A stretch of 64,000 nucleotides of DNA, taken from Coenobita brevimanus (Eukaryota; Arthropoda; Malacostraca; Decapoda; Coenobitidae). Position numbers and translations under genes: made by a program. Below, piece after piece: positions 44,154 to 55,053 of this stretch; within the stretch, counting starts at the first letter, position 1, and each line of letters opens with the position of its first letter. Location: positions 6,293,917 to 6,357,916 of the forward strand of contig CM064690.1 in assembly GCA_032717465.1 (NCBI GenBank), written 5' to 3'. The notes beneath the pieces were generated by a model. That model was given only the letters and a program-made list of their open reading frames with translations. It did no database searches and was not told where the DNA came from.

Positions 44154-45227
44154 TATCTATGTGTGAAAGGAATCAAATCAGTGTCACGTCTGAACCCTTT
44201 TCAGTTAAATAATGTATCATTCATTTTATTCATGCCATTTCCAGACGGTTTAGTTTAGCTTGAGAGAGACTTTTCAAACTCACGATATAGTTTTCAGAAA
44301 CCTACTCATCACGAGAGGATTTTTGAGCTGAATAAAGTCGTCTGGATGTTGAAAGAAAGAAAGAAGAAAGGTTATCGCGGTGAAAGAGATGATGTGAAAT
44401 ATTTTTCGTTCTGGCGAAATCATGATTGTTGTTTACTATTTTGCATTTCTGTCCCTTCCTTCCTTCCCTCCTTTCTCTCTTTCGGCATTCTTTCCTCCCG
44501 TCCTTCCTTCCTTCAGTTATACTTTCTTCCTCCCTACATGCAACCACGACTTATTAGGTTGTTCAGGTTGTGGGAGTAATTCAGTTTTGTTAGATGAAAA
44601 GATGCAGGCTTTAATAACCAAGGAGACTTATTGCTGCCTGATAAGTAGAGCGCCTAAATATCATAAAACCGTGAGTTCCATTCTATAATCTTTTAACAAA
44701 ACTTGGCCCAGATTTTCGTCATGATCTGGCTTGTTTTACGTGGCTCAGTAGTAGAAAAAGGCAGTACTATCGCTAAGCGTCCCTTCCATAGCTCTCCTTC
44801 GTGACTAGTATTATATTTTACCTGTATTGTTAATTTATTGCTACAACACAGAATTGGAGCAAGAGAAAAGACAAGGGAATGAGTTTTAGGCCACGTAGAA
44901 AAACAGAATAGTTACTCCTGAGCGCTATATAATTCCTCTTGACTCTTCAGTTATTTTGTATATATTGTATTGAAATCAGAAGCTTTTCAGTTAGGGTGAG
45001 AATGAATTAAAATTTTGAGGTTTTTTATAACAAATACAGCCCTATGTGATTGATATTAATGAATGAGGAAGTGATGATCTGCTCTTCTACTCCGGTAATT
45101 TTCCGTTATTATAGTATGTAGTTAATGCGAGGTGTCTGAGACAGTACTATGAGTGTTTGAGTCATAACCGTTTTATGATCAGGACAGGGATACCATCCTA
45201 ACGCCAGACGATTCTATTCTGTTGAGC

Positions 45228-45229
<2 letters not shown>
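43721..45229. other. No gene seen; scattered microsatellites
   Basis: Poly(T) runs near 43780 and 43855, (GA)n at about 43993-44022, (AC)n at about 44119-44151 and a CTTC-rich patch near 44455-44535. 44560-45229 is unique AT-rich sequence without recognised features. Confidence 0.75.
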
Positions 45230-45259
<30 letters not shown>

Positions 45260-45600
45260 GTCGTTGTCACTATTAACCATCTCATCGTTGGGAAGAGTAC
45301 TTATGTACTTCTCCACCTAACGTCACATAAACCAACTAGGCTACTGAATCACAGAAGCCTGTGAGTTTAATAATAATAATAATAATAATAATAATATGAC
45401 AGTTCTGTACAACTTATCCTATTTATTCCTTAACTCCTTCAGGGCAACGTCTATAGTTAATATCTCTCTCGTAAGCAATGAACCTCAATTTGTTAAAATA
45501 TCCACAACACCAAAATCCACAGCTAAACCATTTTCATCTTTTTTGTTTTTCATTCCTGGTGCAGAGAAATTTGATTTTTTCGTAAATTTTTACTTAATCT

Positions 45601-45635
<35 letters not shown>

Positions 45636-45639
45636 GATC
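45230..45639. repeat. (AC)n, (TAA)n and (ACAG)n microsatellites
   Basis: (AC)n at about 45230-45257, (TAA)n at about 45370-45396 and GAGA/ACAG units at 45601-45635; spacer sequence otherwise unique. Confidence 0.92.
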
Positions 45640-45754
45640 GTGTCAGTGCGACTGTGTGCGACGTAATATGGTCGATGAAGTGTGTGTGTGTGTGTGCGTC
45701 AGATAGAAGTGGAGTGTTTGGGTGTGAATGTGTGCGACGCAGTTATGAGGGAAG

Positions 45755-45799
<45 letters not shown>

Positions 45800-45857
45800 A
45801 GTCAGATATAGGTGGAGTGTTTGGGTGTAGATGTGTGCGACGCAATTGTGAGAGATG

Positions 45858-45904
<47 letters not shown>

Positions 45905-46030
45905 CGGAAGGAATGGGAGTATTTTTGCGGGTGAGAATGTGTCGAAATATGAGAAATGTGTGTGTGTGTAATGTAGAGAGAGGGGGGAGAGTTCTTGTAT
46001 AGGTTCGAATGTGTGACGTGATATGAGATG

Positions 46031-46076
<46 letters not shown>

Positions 46077-46135
46077 CATGAAATGTTCGCGTGGGTGCGA
46101 ATGTGTGCGACGTAATAATTATGACAAATGAAGTG
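45640..46135. repeat. Minisatellite with embedded (GT)n, six units
   Basis: The phrase TGTGTGCGACG (or close) lies at 45653, 45729, 45833, 45939, 46010 and 46102. Each unit also has ATGAG/GATGAAG and a (GT)n of varying length (longest at about 45754-45798), giving periods of 71-106. Length variation comes mainly from the GT and GA runs. Confidence 0.88.
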
Positions 46136-46659
46136 TTTGAGACAGATGGTGTGAAGAGAGAGGAGGGATTAGGCGTGAGGCTGTGTTTGTTTCCTTGCTT
46201 GTGTACTATGTCTGTTATTTTCATGTTTTGTTACATATTTTTATTCTGCCTTTTGGGAGTTATTTTTGTTATTGTTTGTTATATTCTTTCTTTTCGTTTC
46301 TTTGTTTTGTTTGTCTTTTTCTCCCGTTTTTGGTACACGAGCTTTCCTGGAGTCATTATCGGGAAATAATGAGATATTGGAGTCGCTTACCGATAAAAGG
46401 TAATGGTCGTAGAGGGAGTGGTAGTTGTGGTGGTTGTCGTTGTATGAGAGAGAGAGAGAGAAGGGTTTAGCGCGATCGCTGTGGAAACGGATACGGTGTT
46501 ATTGCCGTTATTATTATTATTATTTTTTTAATCGGTGTGCACCGATGGTGGTAGCGGTGTGTACTAGTGGTTGTGGTAGACGTAATGGTGGTGGTAATTG
46601 CTATAGCTAAGGAATGTTGAAATATATTCTCTCTCTGATTCTTTCCTTTCACGTGCAAA
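46136..46659. other. No gene seen
   Basis: T-rich sequence (46180-46340), a GGT-rich stretch and a short (TTA)n near 46505. Open frames here carry no motif. Confidence 0.65.
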
Positions 46660-46853
46660 AAATTTGTGTGCCATTAGCATCAATATCAAATTGTTGCTAT
46701 GATTCAGGTATATACTAACTTTGTTTCACAAAAATCATTCCCGAGCAAGTAGTTTTGGTGTGTTGATTCTCTTATGTATTCTGCAAGCTTCCTTTACATA
46801 CACGATTACCTTGTTGATCGACATTCATTGAATGGGACTTCCATGGTCCAAAT

Positions 46854-46889
<36 letters not shown>

Positions 46890-46935
46890 TTGTTTTCATT
46901 ACTACTACTACTACTACTACTAGTAGTAGTAATGA
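46854..46935. repeat. (TC)n and (ACT)n/(AGT)n microsatellites
   Basis: (TC)n at about 46854-46885 followed by (TAC)n and (TAG)n, which together form a short palindrome around ACTAGTAGTAG near 46918. Confidence 0.92.
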
Positions 46936-47002
46936 AAGAAAAATATTCGGGGGCCGAATGCTAATCGTACGCCAGAATATGCTGTTGGACAAGTTACAAG
47001 CG

Positions 47003-47265
47003 CTACCCCGCTCGGGGGGCAGCCGGGGGTCGGCGCTCACCCAGGATAGGGCTGGGGTTTGGCCCCCTTGGGGGGTTGAAGGGCGGCGCCTCCACCCGGC
47101 TCCCCGCCTGTGTGACCCCCCCTGGGGGACTGGGGGGCTGCGCCACCTGAAGGGAGCCGGGGGACGGCGACCTCCCTCCCGAGGGGGGCAGCCCCTTATC
47201 CCCACCGGGGGCGGCTCCCCCCTGGGGTGGCGGAAGGCGACGCCCCCCCCATGGGGAGGCCGAAC
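47003..47265. repeat. GC-rich minisatellite, unit 2 counterpart
   Basis: Alternating CCCC and GGGG runs (CCCCTTGGGGG, CCCTCCCGAGGGGG and CCCCCCTGGGGG). Same position as 15838-16085 in unit 1 but too diverged to align base by base. Long open frames on both strands here are compositional. Confidence 0.8.
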
Positions 47266-47269
47266 GTTT

Positions 47270-47660
47270 CTGGCCACATCTTGATACCATGAAGGATTGA
47301 CGTTAAATGCTCAAGCCGTTCATGAGATATAATGGTGCTTAATGCGAGCAATAAGAACTAGTTGACCTTTGGCAGCCATTTTGGTGCCCTTGTCCTTGAC
47401 CCCGACTGTCCAGTTTCGACCTCGTCCAAGATTTTAGCTCTATCCTTATACCCTGAAGGTTTCATGCTGATAGCTCAAGCCGTTCATGAGATATAATGGT
47501 GTTAAAGGCAGGCGATGGAAAGTAGTTGACCTTTGGCAGCCATTCTGGTGATCTTGACCTTAACCCCGACTGCCTATTTTCTAACACTCCAAAATTTTTG
47601 CCATATCTTGATACTCTGAGGGTTTCATGTTGATAGCTGAAGACGTTCATGAGATATTAG

Positions 47661-47662
<2 letters not shown>
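47270..47662. repeat. 164-bp tandem repeat, about 2.4 units
   Basis: GCCGTTCATGAGATATAATGG begins at 47315 and 47479, with a variant at 47642: periods of 164 and 163. Each unit has GATACCCTGAAGG-like, TAGTTGACCTTTGGCAGCC and CTTGACC..GACTGCC segments. It ends at (AC)n 47664-47693. Confidence 0.9.
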
Positions 47663-47697
<35 letters not shown>

Positions 47698-47878
47698 TCA
47701 GGCAAAACATTATCGCTCCACCTTAGTAAAGGCGGACGATAATAATATTAATGATAATAAAATTTATTATTATTATTATTCCTCGCAAAAAAAAAAAATG
47801 ACTAATTAGCTATCCCTTTCTCTTTCTAATAACATTTTTTTAAAATCTGAATTATCTCCGGTATATATCCATCTGTCG
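47663..47878. repeat. (AC)n and (TTA)n microsatellites
   Basis: (AC)n at about 47664-47693, (TTA)n near 47762-47780 and poly(A) near 47788-47799. Confidence 0.93.
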
Positions 47879-48482
47879 GACTGTATTCTGAGAGATAAGG
47901 AATATTCATGTTGGTAATGTCGCTCTTACCTGATGGAAGACTTGTTATCAGTTGTGGAGTTGGTGGTCATAGTGGTGATGTTTTTTGTGGTGGTTGTAGT
48001 AGTAGCAGTGATAATGGTAGTAATGGTTTTGATAAATGTAGTGGTAATGTACTTGTATGGAGACTAGTAGTTTTGGTAGTTGTGATAGAGGTGGTAGTGG
48101 TGGTAGATATGGTAGTGATGATAGTTGTGATTGTGGTCGTGGTGGAAGATTTCTGGTAATGGTAGTTGTAAATGAAGTGGTTGTTGTAGCTATTATTGTC
48201 ATAGTGATAACAATTATGGTAGCTGTCTGTGTCGGTGGATGTGGTGGTTGTGGTAGTAGTTCTGCTTATGGTGGTGGTACTTGTGATAATGGTCGTGTTA
48301 AATGTGGTGGTCATCGGTGATGATCGTGTTGGTGATAGATGTTTTGAAGATGGTGAAGGTTATCATGATGAAAGTATGAATGATGTCAACAGGGCGGTGA
48401 TGTTTTTAGATTGTCGTGGTGATGATTTTGATGATGATGGTCATGATGATGGTCATGATATTTATGATGAAGATAAACTGTG
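47879..48482 (+). repeat. GGT-rich subunit, third copy (left part)
   Basis: Begins with the same CGGACTGTATTCTGAGAGAT phrase family as 16935 and follows the 16980-17530 order closely up to GATGAAGATAAACTGT, where a LINE fragment interrupts it. It resumes at 49634. Confidence 0.85.
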
Positions 48483-49633
48483 CATGCAAGAGTATTTGGT
48501 GGAAGATTGAATCTGGTGAATGCTGATGGTTGAGAGTGGAATCTGAAGCAGCTACTGTTTGCGATGATACTGCACTGGTGGCTAATTCAGAGGAGAGGTT
48601 GAGACAGTTGGTAGAGGAGTTTGGAAGGGGGTGTGAAAGGTGGAAATTGAGAGTAAATAAGAATAAGAGCAAAGTGGTGAAGTGTACGAGGTTGGTAGAT
48701 GGTAGGAGGATGAATATAGTTTTGAACGGTGAGTTGCTTGAGGAGATAGTTTTAAGTATTTAGGGTCACATGTTGCTGTAGATAGAAGAATAGATGCAGA
48801 AGTGAAGTTTAGAATGAATGAAGTAGGAAAGGTGCTAGAAGGAATGAAAAAAAAAGTTTAGATGTCGTTCGCTTAGACTGGATGTAAAGCGAAGGCGTAT
48901 GAGGGTGTTGTGGTACGACTCCATTATATGGGGCTGAAACATGGAATATGGGTGTAGCAAGAGGAAAAGTTTGAATGTAATGGAGTTGATGTTTCTGAGG
49001 AGTATGTGTGGAGTGAAGCGTATGGATCGAGTGAGAAGTGATGAAGTGCGAAGGAGAACTGGAGTTGTGCGGAAGATGGCTCACCGAGTTGAGCAGAGGG
49101 TGTTGCGATGGTTTGGGCATATGGAGAGAATGGATGATGAACGATTGGTGAAAAAGATTACTGGATCGGATGCGAGAGGTATAAGGCTGAGAGGCAGGCC
49201 ACGAATAGAATGGATGGACAGCATGAAGTGTACGTTGGATGCGAGAGGGATGTCTGTTGGGCAAGCAAGAGTGGCTGTGCATGATAGAAATGGCTGGAGA
49301 AATTGTGAATGAATAAATGATGACACAGCCCAGAGGGGATATTCTCTCGCATTTGGTCTGATCCGCCGATCAGGTCAGGTGCGGGTAAAGGGATGGGTCC
49401 TTTATGATGATGCATGGGTAAACCAGCTCTGCTGTCGGGCCCTGCTGTGGATGTCACTGACTGCACTGCGCAGTTAACCCTCGTGTGGTGTGGTGCGGTG
49501 AGGATCTGTCCCTTCTCCCCTTGGGGTTCAGATGCGAATGAATGTGTTTGTGGATGAGTCAATTGGGAGTTTGTCGTCCTGTCTCGGCTACCTCCCTTTC
49601 TTTGGGGGAAGTATCCTGGGTATATAGATAGAG
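48483..49633 (+). mobile_element. 5'-truncated LINE fragment (L-B/L-C protein type)
   Basis: Inserted within the GGT-rich subunit with TAAACTGT repeated on both sides (48474-48481 and about 49634-49641), a probable 8-bp target duplication. It covers the end of the RT domain, the C-terminus and a 3' UTR of about 310 bases, ending in TATAGATAG as LINE L-B does. Confidence 0.85.
48530..49312 (+). pseudogene. Reverse transcriptase C-terminus in the LINE fragment, broken
   Basis: The catalytic FADD block (about 48555-48575) has lost one base. From there LVANSEERL and VNKNKSKVVKC are readable to 48763, followed by a shift near 48750-48850. The tail from 48941 has LRSMCGVKRMDR, WFGHMERMDDERL and LRGRPRIEW and ends at 49310. 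No endonuclease is present. Confidence 0.85.
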
Positions 49634-49750
49634 GTAAACTGTACTTCTTTCGGCTTTTTTTTTTTTTTCATTATATGCAAACAAGCGTTTCCAAGTTGAG
49701 GTTAAACTACTTCATAAAATAATCTCTTTTTCACATAGCTAGAAAACCCT

Positions 49751-49789
<39 letters not shown>

Positions 49790-49823
49790 TGCATCCACCA
49801 CATGCCGTAAATAATTTCGTGAT

Positions 49824-49865
<42 letters not shown>

Positions 49866-50083
49866 TATTTAATAATTTAATTTAAAAAAATGTTAACTTT
49901 AATGCATTTCGCCAGGTAGTTTTTACAGAATTCCTTGCAATTACTTCCTTGTCTTTGTCATCTCTGAAAGACCTGCTGCCCGTTGTAATAGTTGTTATTA
50001 TTCTTCAAAACTGTCGGCTAAAATTTGAAATAAATGGTACGTATAATTAAAGGAATTTCTCGCCCCCTCTCTCCGTCCCTCCT

Positions 50084-50137
<54 letters not shown>

Positions 50138-50200
50138 GCATTCATGCTTGTTTTGTAAATTTTTCCCGCTGTAAAATCCTTGAGTTTGCTTACTTATGCT
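49634..50200 (+). repeat. GGT-rich subunit, third copy (right part)
   Basis: Continues the subunit after the LINE insertion: poly(T), AGAAAACCCTTGGAGAG with (GA)n at about 49753-49786, (AC)n at about 49826-49862, the CTTCCTTGTCTTTGTCATC block and (TC)n at about 50095-50137. Confidence 0.88.
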
Positions 50201-50243
50201 TTGAGAGAGAGAGAGAGAGAGAGAGAGAGGAATGAATGAATGA

Positions 50244-50277
<34 letters not shown>

Positions 50278-50302
50278 AAACCGTCCAATGTCCGTAAATT
50301 CA

Positions 50303-50372
<70 letters not shown>
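50201..50372. repeat. (GA)n, (GT)n and (AT)n microsatellites
   Basis: (GA)n at about 50203-50228, (GT)n at about 50245-50272 and (AT)n at about 50306-50372. The (AT)n is the target of LTR element B and resumes at 56670. Confidence 0.95.
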
Positions 50373-50376
<4 letters not shown>

Positions 50377-51159
50377 ACGAAACAGAGAAAGATAATGTAC
50401 ACTTTAAGTGAGAATACGAAGAGTCACCACTGTCCCGTAAAGTTCCAGGTTCAAAACAAAAGAGTTAGGTAAAATTACAAGTTAAAGTTTAATGCTTAAA
50501 TTAACAACAAAACATTCAGGACTCATACGGATAATGTAATGGCAAAAACAGGTTAAATATATGGTTAACTGCAATAGCCTCTATTAACACGAAATTAGCA
50601 AGAGTAAATTTATCTAAGTCAGCCCTGATAAAATGAGATACCAGATAATACTCAGTGAATGCCAGATAAATAATTACAGATACAAACTATTATAAAAAAT
50701 GACTGACATAAAGAACCCCACACGAATTACAAAAACTTCACTAGGCCTACAAATTAAACTTATGCTATACAGTACAAGAAAAAATGCAACAACAGTCATA
50801 CTCAAATTACACACAGCTGCTAGATGGTTGGAGATTTCTTGAGCACTCACAATAATAATATCTGTACAGGGGAGGACAGAGATGTGAACAAAATGAGGAG
50901 CAGATCTAAGTGGCAATGATGCAGAGACTGAGCTCATTATATAGGGGCTGGCAGAGCTTGATACAACTTGTAAGAGGGACGCGCAAATGAAGCCATGGGG
51001 ACAGAGAGCTGAAAATCCCGCAAAGTATAACAGAGAGAACGACTTACTCTACTATAACGGTAGAAGGGGGGACTGAGGCAGAACACGCTCGTGATCAAAC
51101 ATGCAGCAACTGTGCGTTAAAATTACACAAAGGATGATGAAATCATAGGCTATGTAACA
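50373..51159 (-). repeat. 3' LTR of element B
   Basis: 787 bases, TGTTACGAAACAG to GGCTATGTAACA on the plus strand. One G shorter than the other LTR in the G run near 51066. Confidence 0.96.
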
Positions 51160-51175
51160 CCTCCCCACAAAGAAA
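51160..51175 (-). promoter_or_regulatory. Polypurine tract of element B
   Basis: The minus strand reads TTTGTGGGGAGG immediately before the 3' LTR. Confidence 0.8.
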
Positions 51176-51220
51176 AAGAAATTTACAAAGGAAATTTCTT
51201 ATTACTCTAAAACAATCTGT

Positions 51221-53100
51221 CTAAAGTCTAGATAAGCAATCTGCAATAACATTTTCTTTCCCCTTGACATGTTGTATGTCTAATGAATACTCCTGAAGAA
51301 GTAGACTCCATCTTGTCAATCTCTGATTTTTATCTTTAAACTTACTAAGGAATTTCAGTGGGTTATGATCGGTATAAATGACTATGGGGTCAAAACCAGA
51401 ACACAAATAAAATGAAAAATGCTGTAAACCCAAAATCAAGGCCAAAAGCTCTTTCTCAATAGTTGAGTAGTTCTTTTGAGGTGGAGTGAACTTCTTACTG
51501 TAATAAGATACAGGATGTTCAATACCCTGATCATCCTCTTGCAGCAAAACAGCCCCAGCTCCTGTATCACTTGCATCAACAGCCATCTTAAAAGGCTTAG
51601 CAAAATTTGGAGTAGCGAGCACTGGCTGACTTAATAGAATAGCTTTAAGTTTGTTGAAAGAGGATTCACAGTTATCGGTCCAGACAAATTCAACTCCCTT
51701 TTTCAGTAGGTCTGTAAGTGGTGATACAAGAATAGAAAAGTTAAGAACAAATCTCCTGTAATAACCTACCATTCCCAAAAATCTTTGTAGCTCTTTCCTA
51801 CTTTTAGGTCTGGGAAGATCACTTATAACCTGAACCTTAGCTGCTGGTGGTGCAACATGTCCATCACCAATTACATACCCAAGGTACTGAACTTTAGCTT
51901 GACCAAACTCACACTTTGATAAATTAGCTACAAGATTAGCATGAACTAAACGGTCAAGAAATTTACTGACATGGCATAGGTGATCTTTCCAGTTGTCACT
52001 GAAGATTAATACATCATCAATATAAACAACACACCCTGCCAAACCCTCTGTTACAACATTCATGAGCTTCTGAAATGTGGCTGGTGCATTCTTCATACCA
52101 TACGGCATTACTGAACATGCAAAAGCCTTTCCTAGTGTTACAAAACATGAGATCTCCCTAGCACGTTCAGTCATAGGTACTTGCCAGTATCCCTTTAACA
52201 AATCAAACTTACTTATGTACCTAGCCTTTCCGATCTTGTCTATGCAATCTTCCACACGAGGGAGGGGGTAAGTGTCTGTTTTGGTTATCTGATTAACACG
52301 TCTGTAGTCAATGCAAAGCCTCTGTGACCCACCTGGCTTAGGGACTAGAGTGACAGGAGAACTCCACTCGCTCTGACAGGGCTCAATCATCTTGTGGTCC
52401 AACAGGTAGCCAAGCTCCTTCTGGATGAGAGGAACTTTCACTGGGTTCACACGGTAAGGAGGCAATTTAATTGGCTTTGCGTCTCCAACATCGACATCAT
52501 GCATCAACACAGTGGTTCTTCCTGGAGTGGCACGGAACACTTGCGGGTACTCCTGCAGTAATGCCGAAAACTCCTGCCTTTCCTTGGGTGGTAGATGAGA
52601 AAGCTTAGTCTGGAGATCATTCATGATATCAGGATTCTTCCCCAAACTATCACTCAGGCTCATACTGCATGGGAGAGCTTCACTTGCAGACTCGGGTGGA
52701 ACAGCTACAGTGCAGACTGGATTATTTTCGTCCCGCCTGTGATATAACTTTAGCATGTTGATGTGACATAGTTGCTTGCTCTTTCTACGATCTGGTGTGG
52801 CGATGACATAGCTGACATCACTGAGTTTCTTCTCCACGAAATAAGGGCCACTAAACTTGGCTTGAAGAGGTTGCCCATGAACTGGTAGCAGAATCAAAAC
52901 CTGATCTCCTGGCTGAAAGTGGCGTAACCTGGACTCCTTGTCATACCAAGTCTTCATCTTCTCCTGAGCAGCTCCTAAATTCTCTCTCACCAGCTGTAAA
53001 GCAGTGGACAGCCGTTCTTTGAAATTCATCACATACTCCAGCAGGTTGACGTCATCTTCCTCCGACAGCCAGCATTCCTTGAGTAGCTTAAGGGGTCCTC
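51221..53100 (-). CDS. Pol part 2: integrase C-terminus, reverse transcriptase and RNase H of element B
   Basis: The frame is open to the stop at 51221. The first residues end the integrase: PGDQVLIL near residue 41 and a GPYF module near 62 (counted from 53032). Reverse transcriptase follows: SEWSSPVTLVPKPGG (221-235), FDLLKGYWQ (motif A, Asp277), MPYGMKNAPATF and YIDDVLIFSD (catalytic YIDD at 337-340). RNase H has VDASDTGAGAV (Asp486), TIEKELLA, YTDHNPL (Asp555) and ends ADCLSRL at the C-terminus. No integrase follows. The upstream junction at about 53165 is a frameshift, so this is not an independent gene; no natural start is implied at 53032. All RT and RNase H catalytic residues are present. 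Confidence 0.93.
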
Positions 53101-55050
53101 TTACTTCATGGCCAAACAGTAGTTCAAAAGGTGAGAAGCCCAGTGATTCATTTGGAGATTCTCTTGCAGCAACACAACGAATGGAAGACCTTTATCCCAG
53201 TCTTTCTGATGTTCCAAACAGTATTTCTTGAGCATCGATTTGAGTGTTTGATGATATCTCTCCAACGCTCCTTGGGTCTGGGGATGGTAAGCTGAAGACG
53301 TGATCTGGGTGATGCCCAACTCTTTCAGAGACTGTTTGAAAACGTTTGACATGAAATTACTTCCCCGGTCTGACTGTACCTCCTTGCCAAACTTTGTGAA
53401 GAACCCTAGCATTTCCTTAACCACGTTCTTTGCTGAGATATTTCTAAGTGGAATGGCTTCAGGATAACGAGTAGCCATATCAATCATGGTCAACACATAA
53501 GAAAATCCTGAAGAAGTCTTAGGAAGAGGACCCACAATATCCACCAACACACGGGTGAAAGGCGCCTCAAAAGGAGGAATGGGAACTAGAGGTGCAACCT
53601 TTTCGGTCTGATTACACTTCCCCACAACTTGACAGGTGTGACAAGACTTACAATACCAGGAAACATCCCTGAAGATACCTGGCCAGTAGAAGTGTTTCAA
53701 AATGCGTGCCACAGTCTTCCTCACTCCAAGGTGTCCTGCCAAACTGGAATCATGAGCCACTCTAATGATATCCTGCCTACAAACACGAGGGATGACAACT
53801 TGATGTACAACCTCCCATTCACAGTCGGCTGATGCTGTTGGGGGTCTCCACTTCCTCATAAGTACTCCTGACTTTACATAATAACAAGTAGAAGCACCAG
53901 CTGACTCTTCCTCACTGCAAGCAGAGTTAGCTAGACCTTTCAACTCAGGGTCAGCAACCTGCAACTCAACCAACTCTTGACGAGACAAATTATCAACACT
54001 ACGGGGTACTGCCTCATCTGGTGAGTGGTCCAAATTAGCAAGAAAAGTGTCAGCTAGGATAACATCATCATCATCATTATCCTCTAAATCACCAGTAACT
54101 TTAGACTTAGCCCAAGTGACAGCACATGCAGGGAACACATCAGGGACATCACAATCATGGGACGCAGCCACTGGCTCACTAGACAACTGAGGAGCTGGAC
54201 ACACTTGACTTCCACCAATATCATTTCCAAGTAAGAAAGTTACACCTGACATTGGGAGTGTCTCAACCAACCCAACCATAACAGAACCATTAACAAAACC
54301 AGACTCTAAATTCACTCTGCACAGAGGAACAGAGAAGTAATTATTCCCTACACCTTGTAAGATTACAGTTTCATCAGAGGAATTAAAATTAGAGCCTAGA
54401 ACACTGGTCAGCATAAGGGATTGGCAAGCACCTGTATCACGATATATTTTAACTGATTTCCTGTCATTACTGTCCAGAGGACTGACAAAACCATCAGACA
54501 GGAAATTAGCACATGAACTCTTGAGAGTGTCACCCACGTTACTGCTCAAAAGAGGAGCTTCATCATGAGAATTTAAATTACCCCTCAAAGCAGGTTCAGT
54601 TAACTCAGTTAAAGAATTCTGGGAACTCTCAAGGGTGGACACTAGACCAATTGACTGAATATTTAAAGACTCCTTTTTGTTCACATCACGCTGTCTCCTG
54701 AAACATCTCTCCGTAGTATGACCAAGCTTACTACAATAAGTACATTTACTTTTCTGAAATCTAGAGGTGAAGCTGGTATTTACTTCCTGAGAAACATCAT
54801 CTTTATTCTCTTTCCTGTTACCTGTACTCTGAGTAGAGGCAACGTACTTACTCTCAGCTTTCCCTTTTTCTCTAGAATATCTCTTGTGAGTGAGAACATA
54901 CTCATCAGCTAAAACTGCAGCATCAGACAAATTATCTATTCTTTTCTCATCAAAATATAGGCTTACATCTTTATAAATACACCTCTTGAAGTCCTCCAGC
55001 AAAATCATCTGCTTAAATTTACCAAAATCAGAATCCACATTCTTAGAATT
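53101..55050 (-). CDS. Gag C-terminus, protease and integrase of element B
   Basis: Counted from 55038, a CCHC zinc knuckle (CTYCSKLGHTTERC) lies at 99-112, the protease active site YRDTGA at 199-204 and a flap-like GVTFLLGNDIGG near 265-276. An acidic linker leads to integrase: zinc-binding His429, His436, Cys466 and Cys469, then the DDE core with Asp500 (LVDIVGP), Asp557 (SDRGSNF) and Glu593 (ALERYHQ). The spacing D-x56-D-x35-E fits retroviral-type integrases. The frame is lost near residue 621 (about 53165-53175) by an apparent one-base deletion, and the true continuation is in the frame that enters the RT segment. A TAG at 55051-55053 separates it from the gag segment upstream. Confidence 0.92.
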   Translation of the reverse strand, partial: NSKNVDSDFGKFKQMILLEDFKRCIYKDVSLYFDEKRIDNLSDAAVLADEYVLTHKRYSREKGKAESKYVASTQSTGNRKENKDDVSQEVNTSFTSRFQKSKCTYCSKLGHTTERCFRRQRDVNKKESLNIQSIGLVSTLESSQNSLTELTEPALRGNLNSHDEAPLLSSNVGDTLKSSCANFLSDGFVSPLDSNDRKSVKIYRDTGACQSLMLTSVLGSNFNSSDETVILQGVGNNYFSVPLCRVNLESGFVNGSVMVGLVETLPMSGVTFLLGNDIGGSQVCPAPQLSSEPVAASHDCDVPDVFPACAVTWAKSKVTGDLEDNDDDDVILADTFLANLDHSPDEAVPRSVDNLSRQELVELQVADPELKGLANSACSEEESAGASTCYYVKSGVLMRKWRPPTASADCEWEVVHQVVIPRVCRQDIIRVAHDSSLAGHLGVRKTVARILKHFYWPGIFRDVSWYCKSCHTCQVVGKCNQTEKVAPLVPIPPFEAPFTRVLVDIVGPLPKTSSGFSYVLTMIDMATRYPEAIPLRNISAKNVVKEMLGFFTKFGKEVQSDRGSNFMSNVFKQSLKELGITQITSSAYHPQTQGALERYHQTLKSMLKKYCLEHQKDWDKGLPFVVLLQENLQMNHWASHLLNYCLAMK

Positions 55051-55053
55051 TAA

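Noticed and set aside
46825..47284. 150-codon frames on both strands, Gly/Pro/Arg-rich
   Set aside because: They lie in the GC-rich minisatellite; open frames on both strands are compositional and not conserved in unit 1.
50190..50402. Ile/Tyr alternating frame
   Set aside because: Translated (AT)n next to the LTR of element B.
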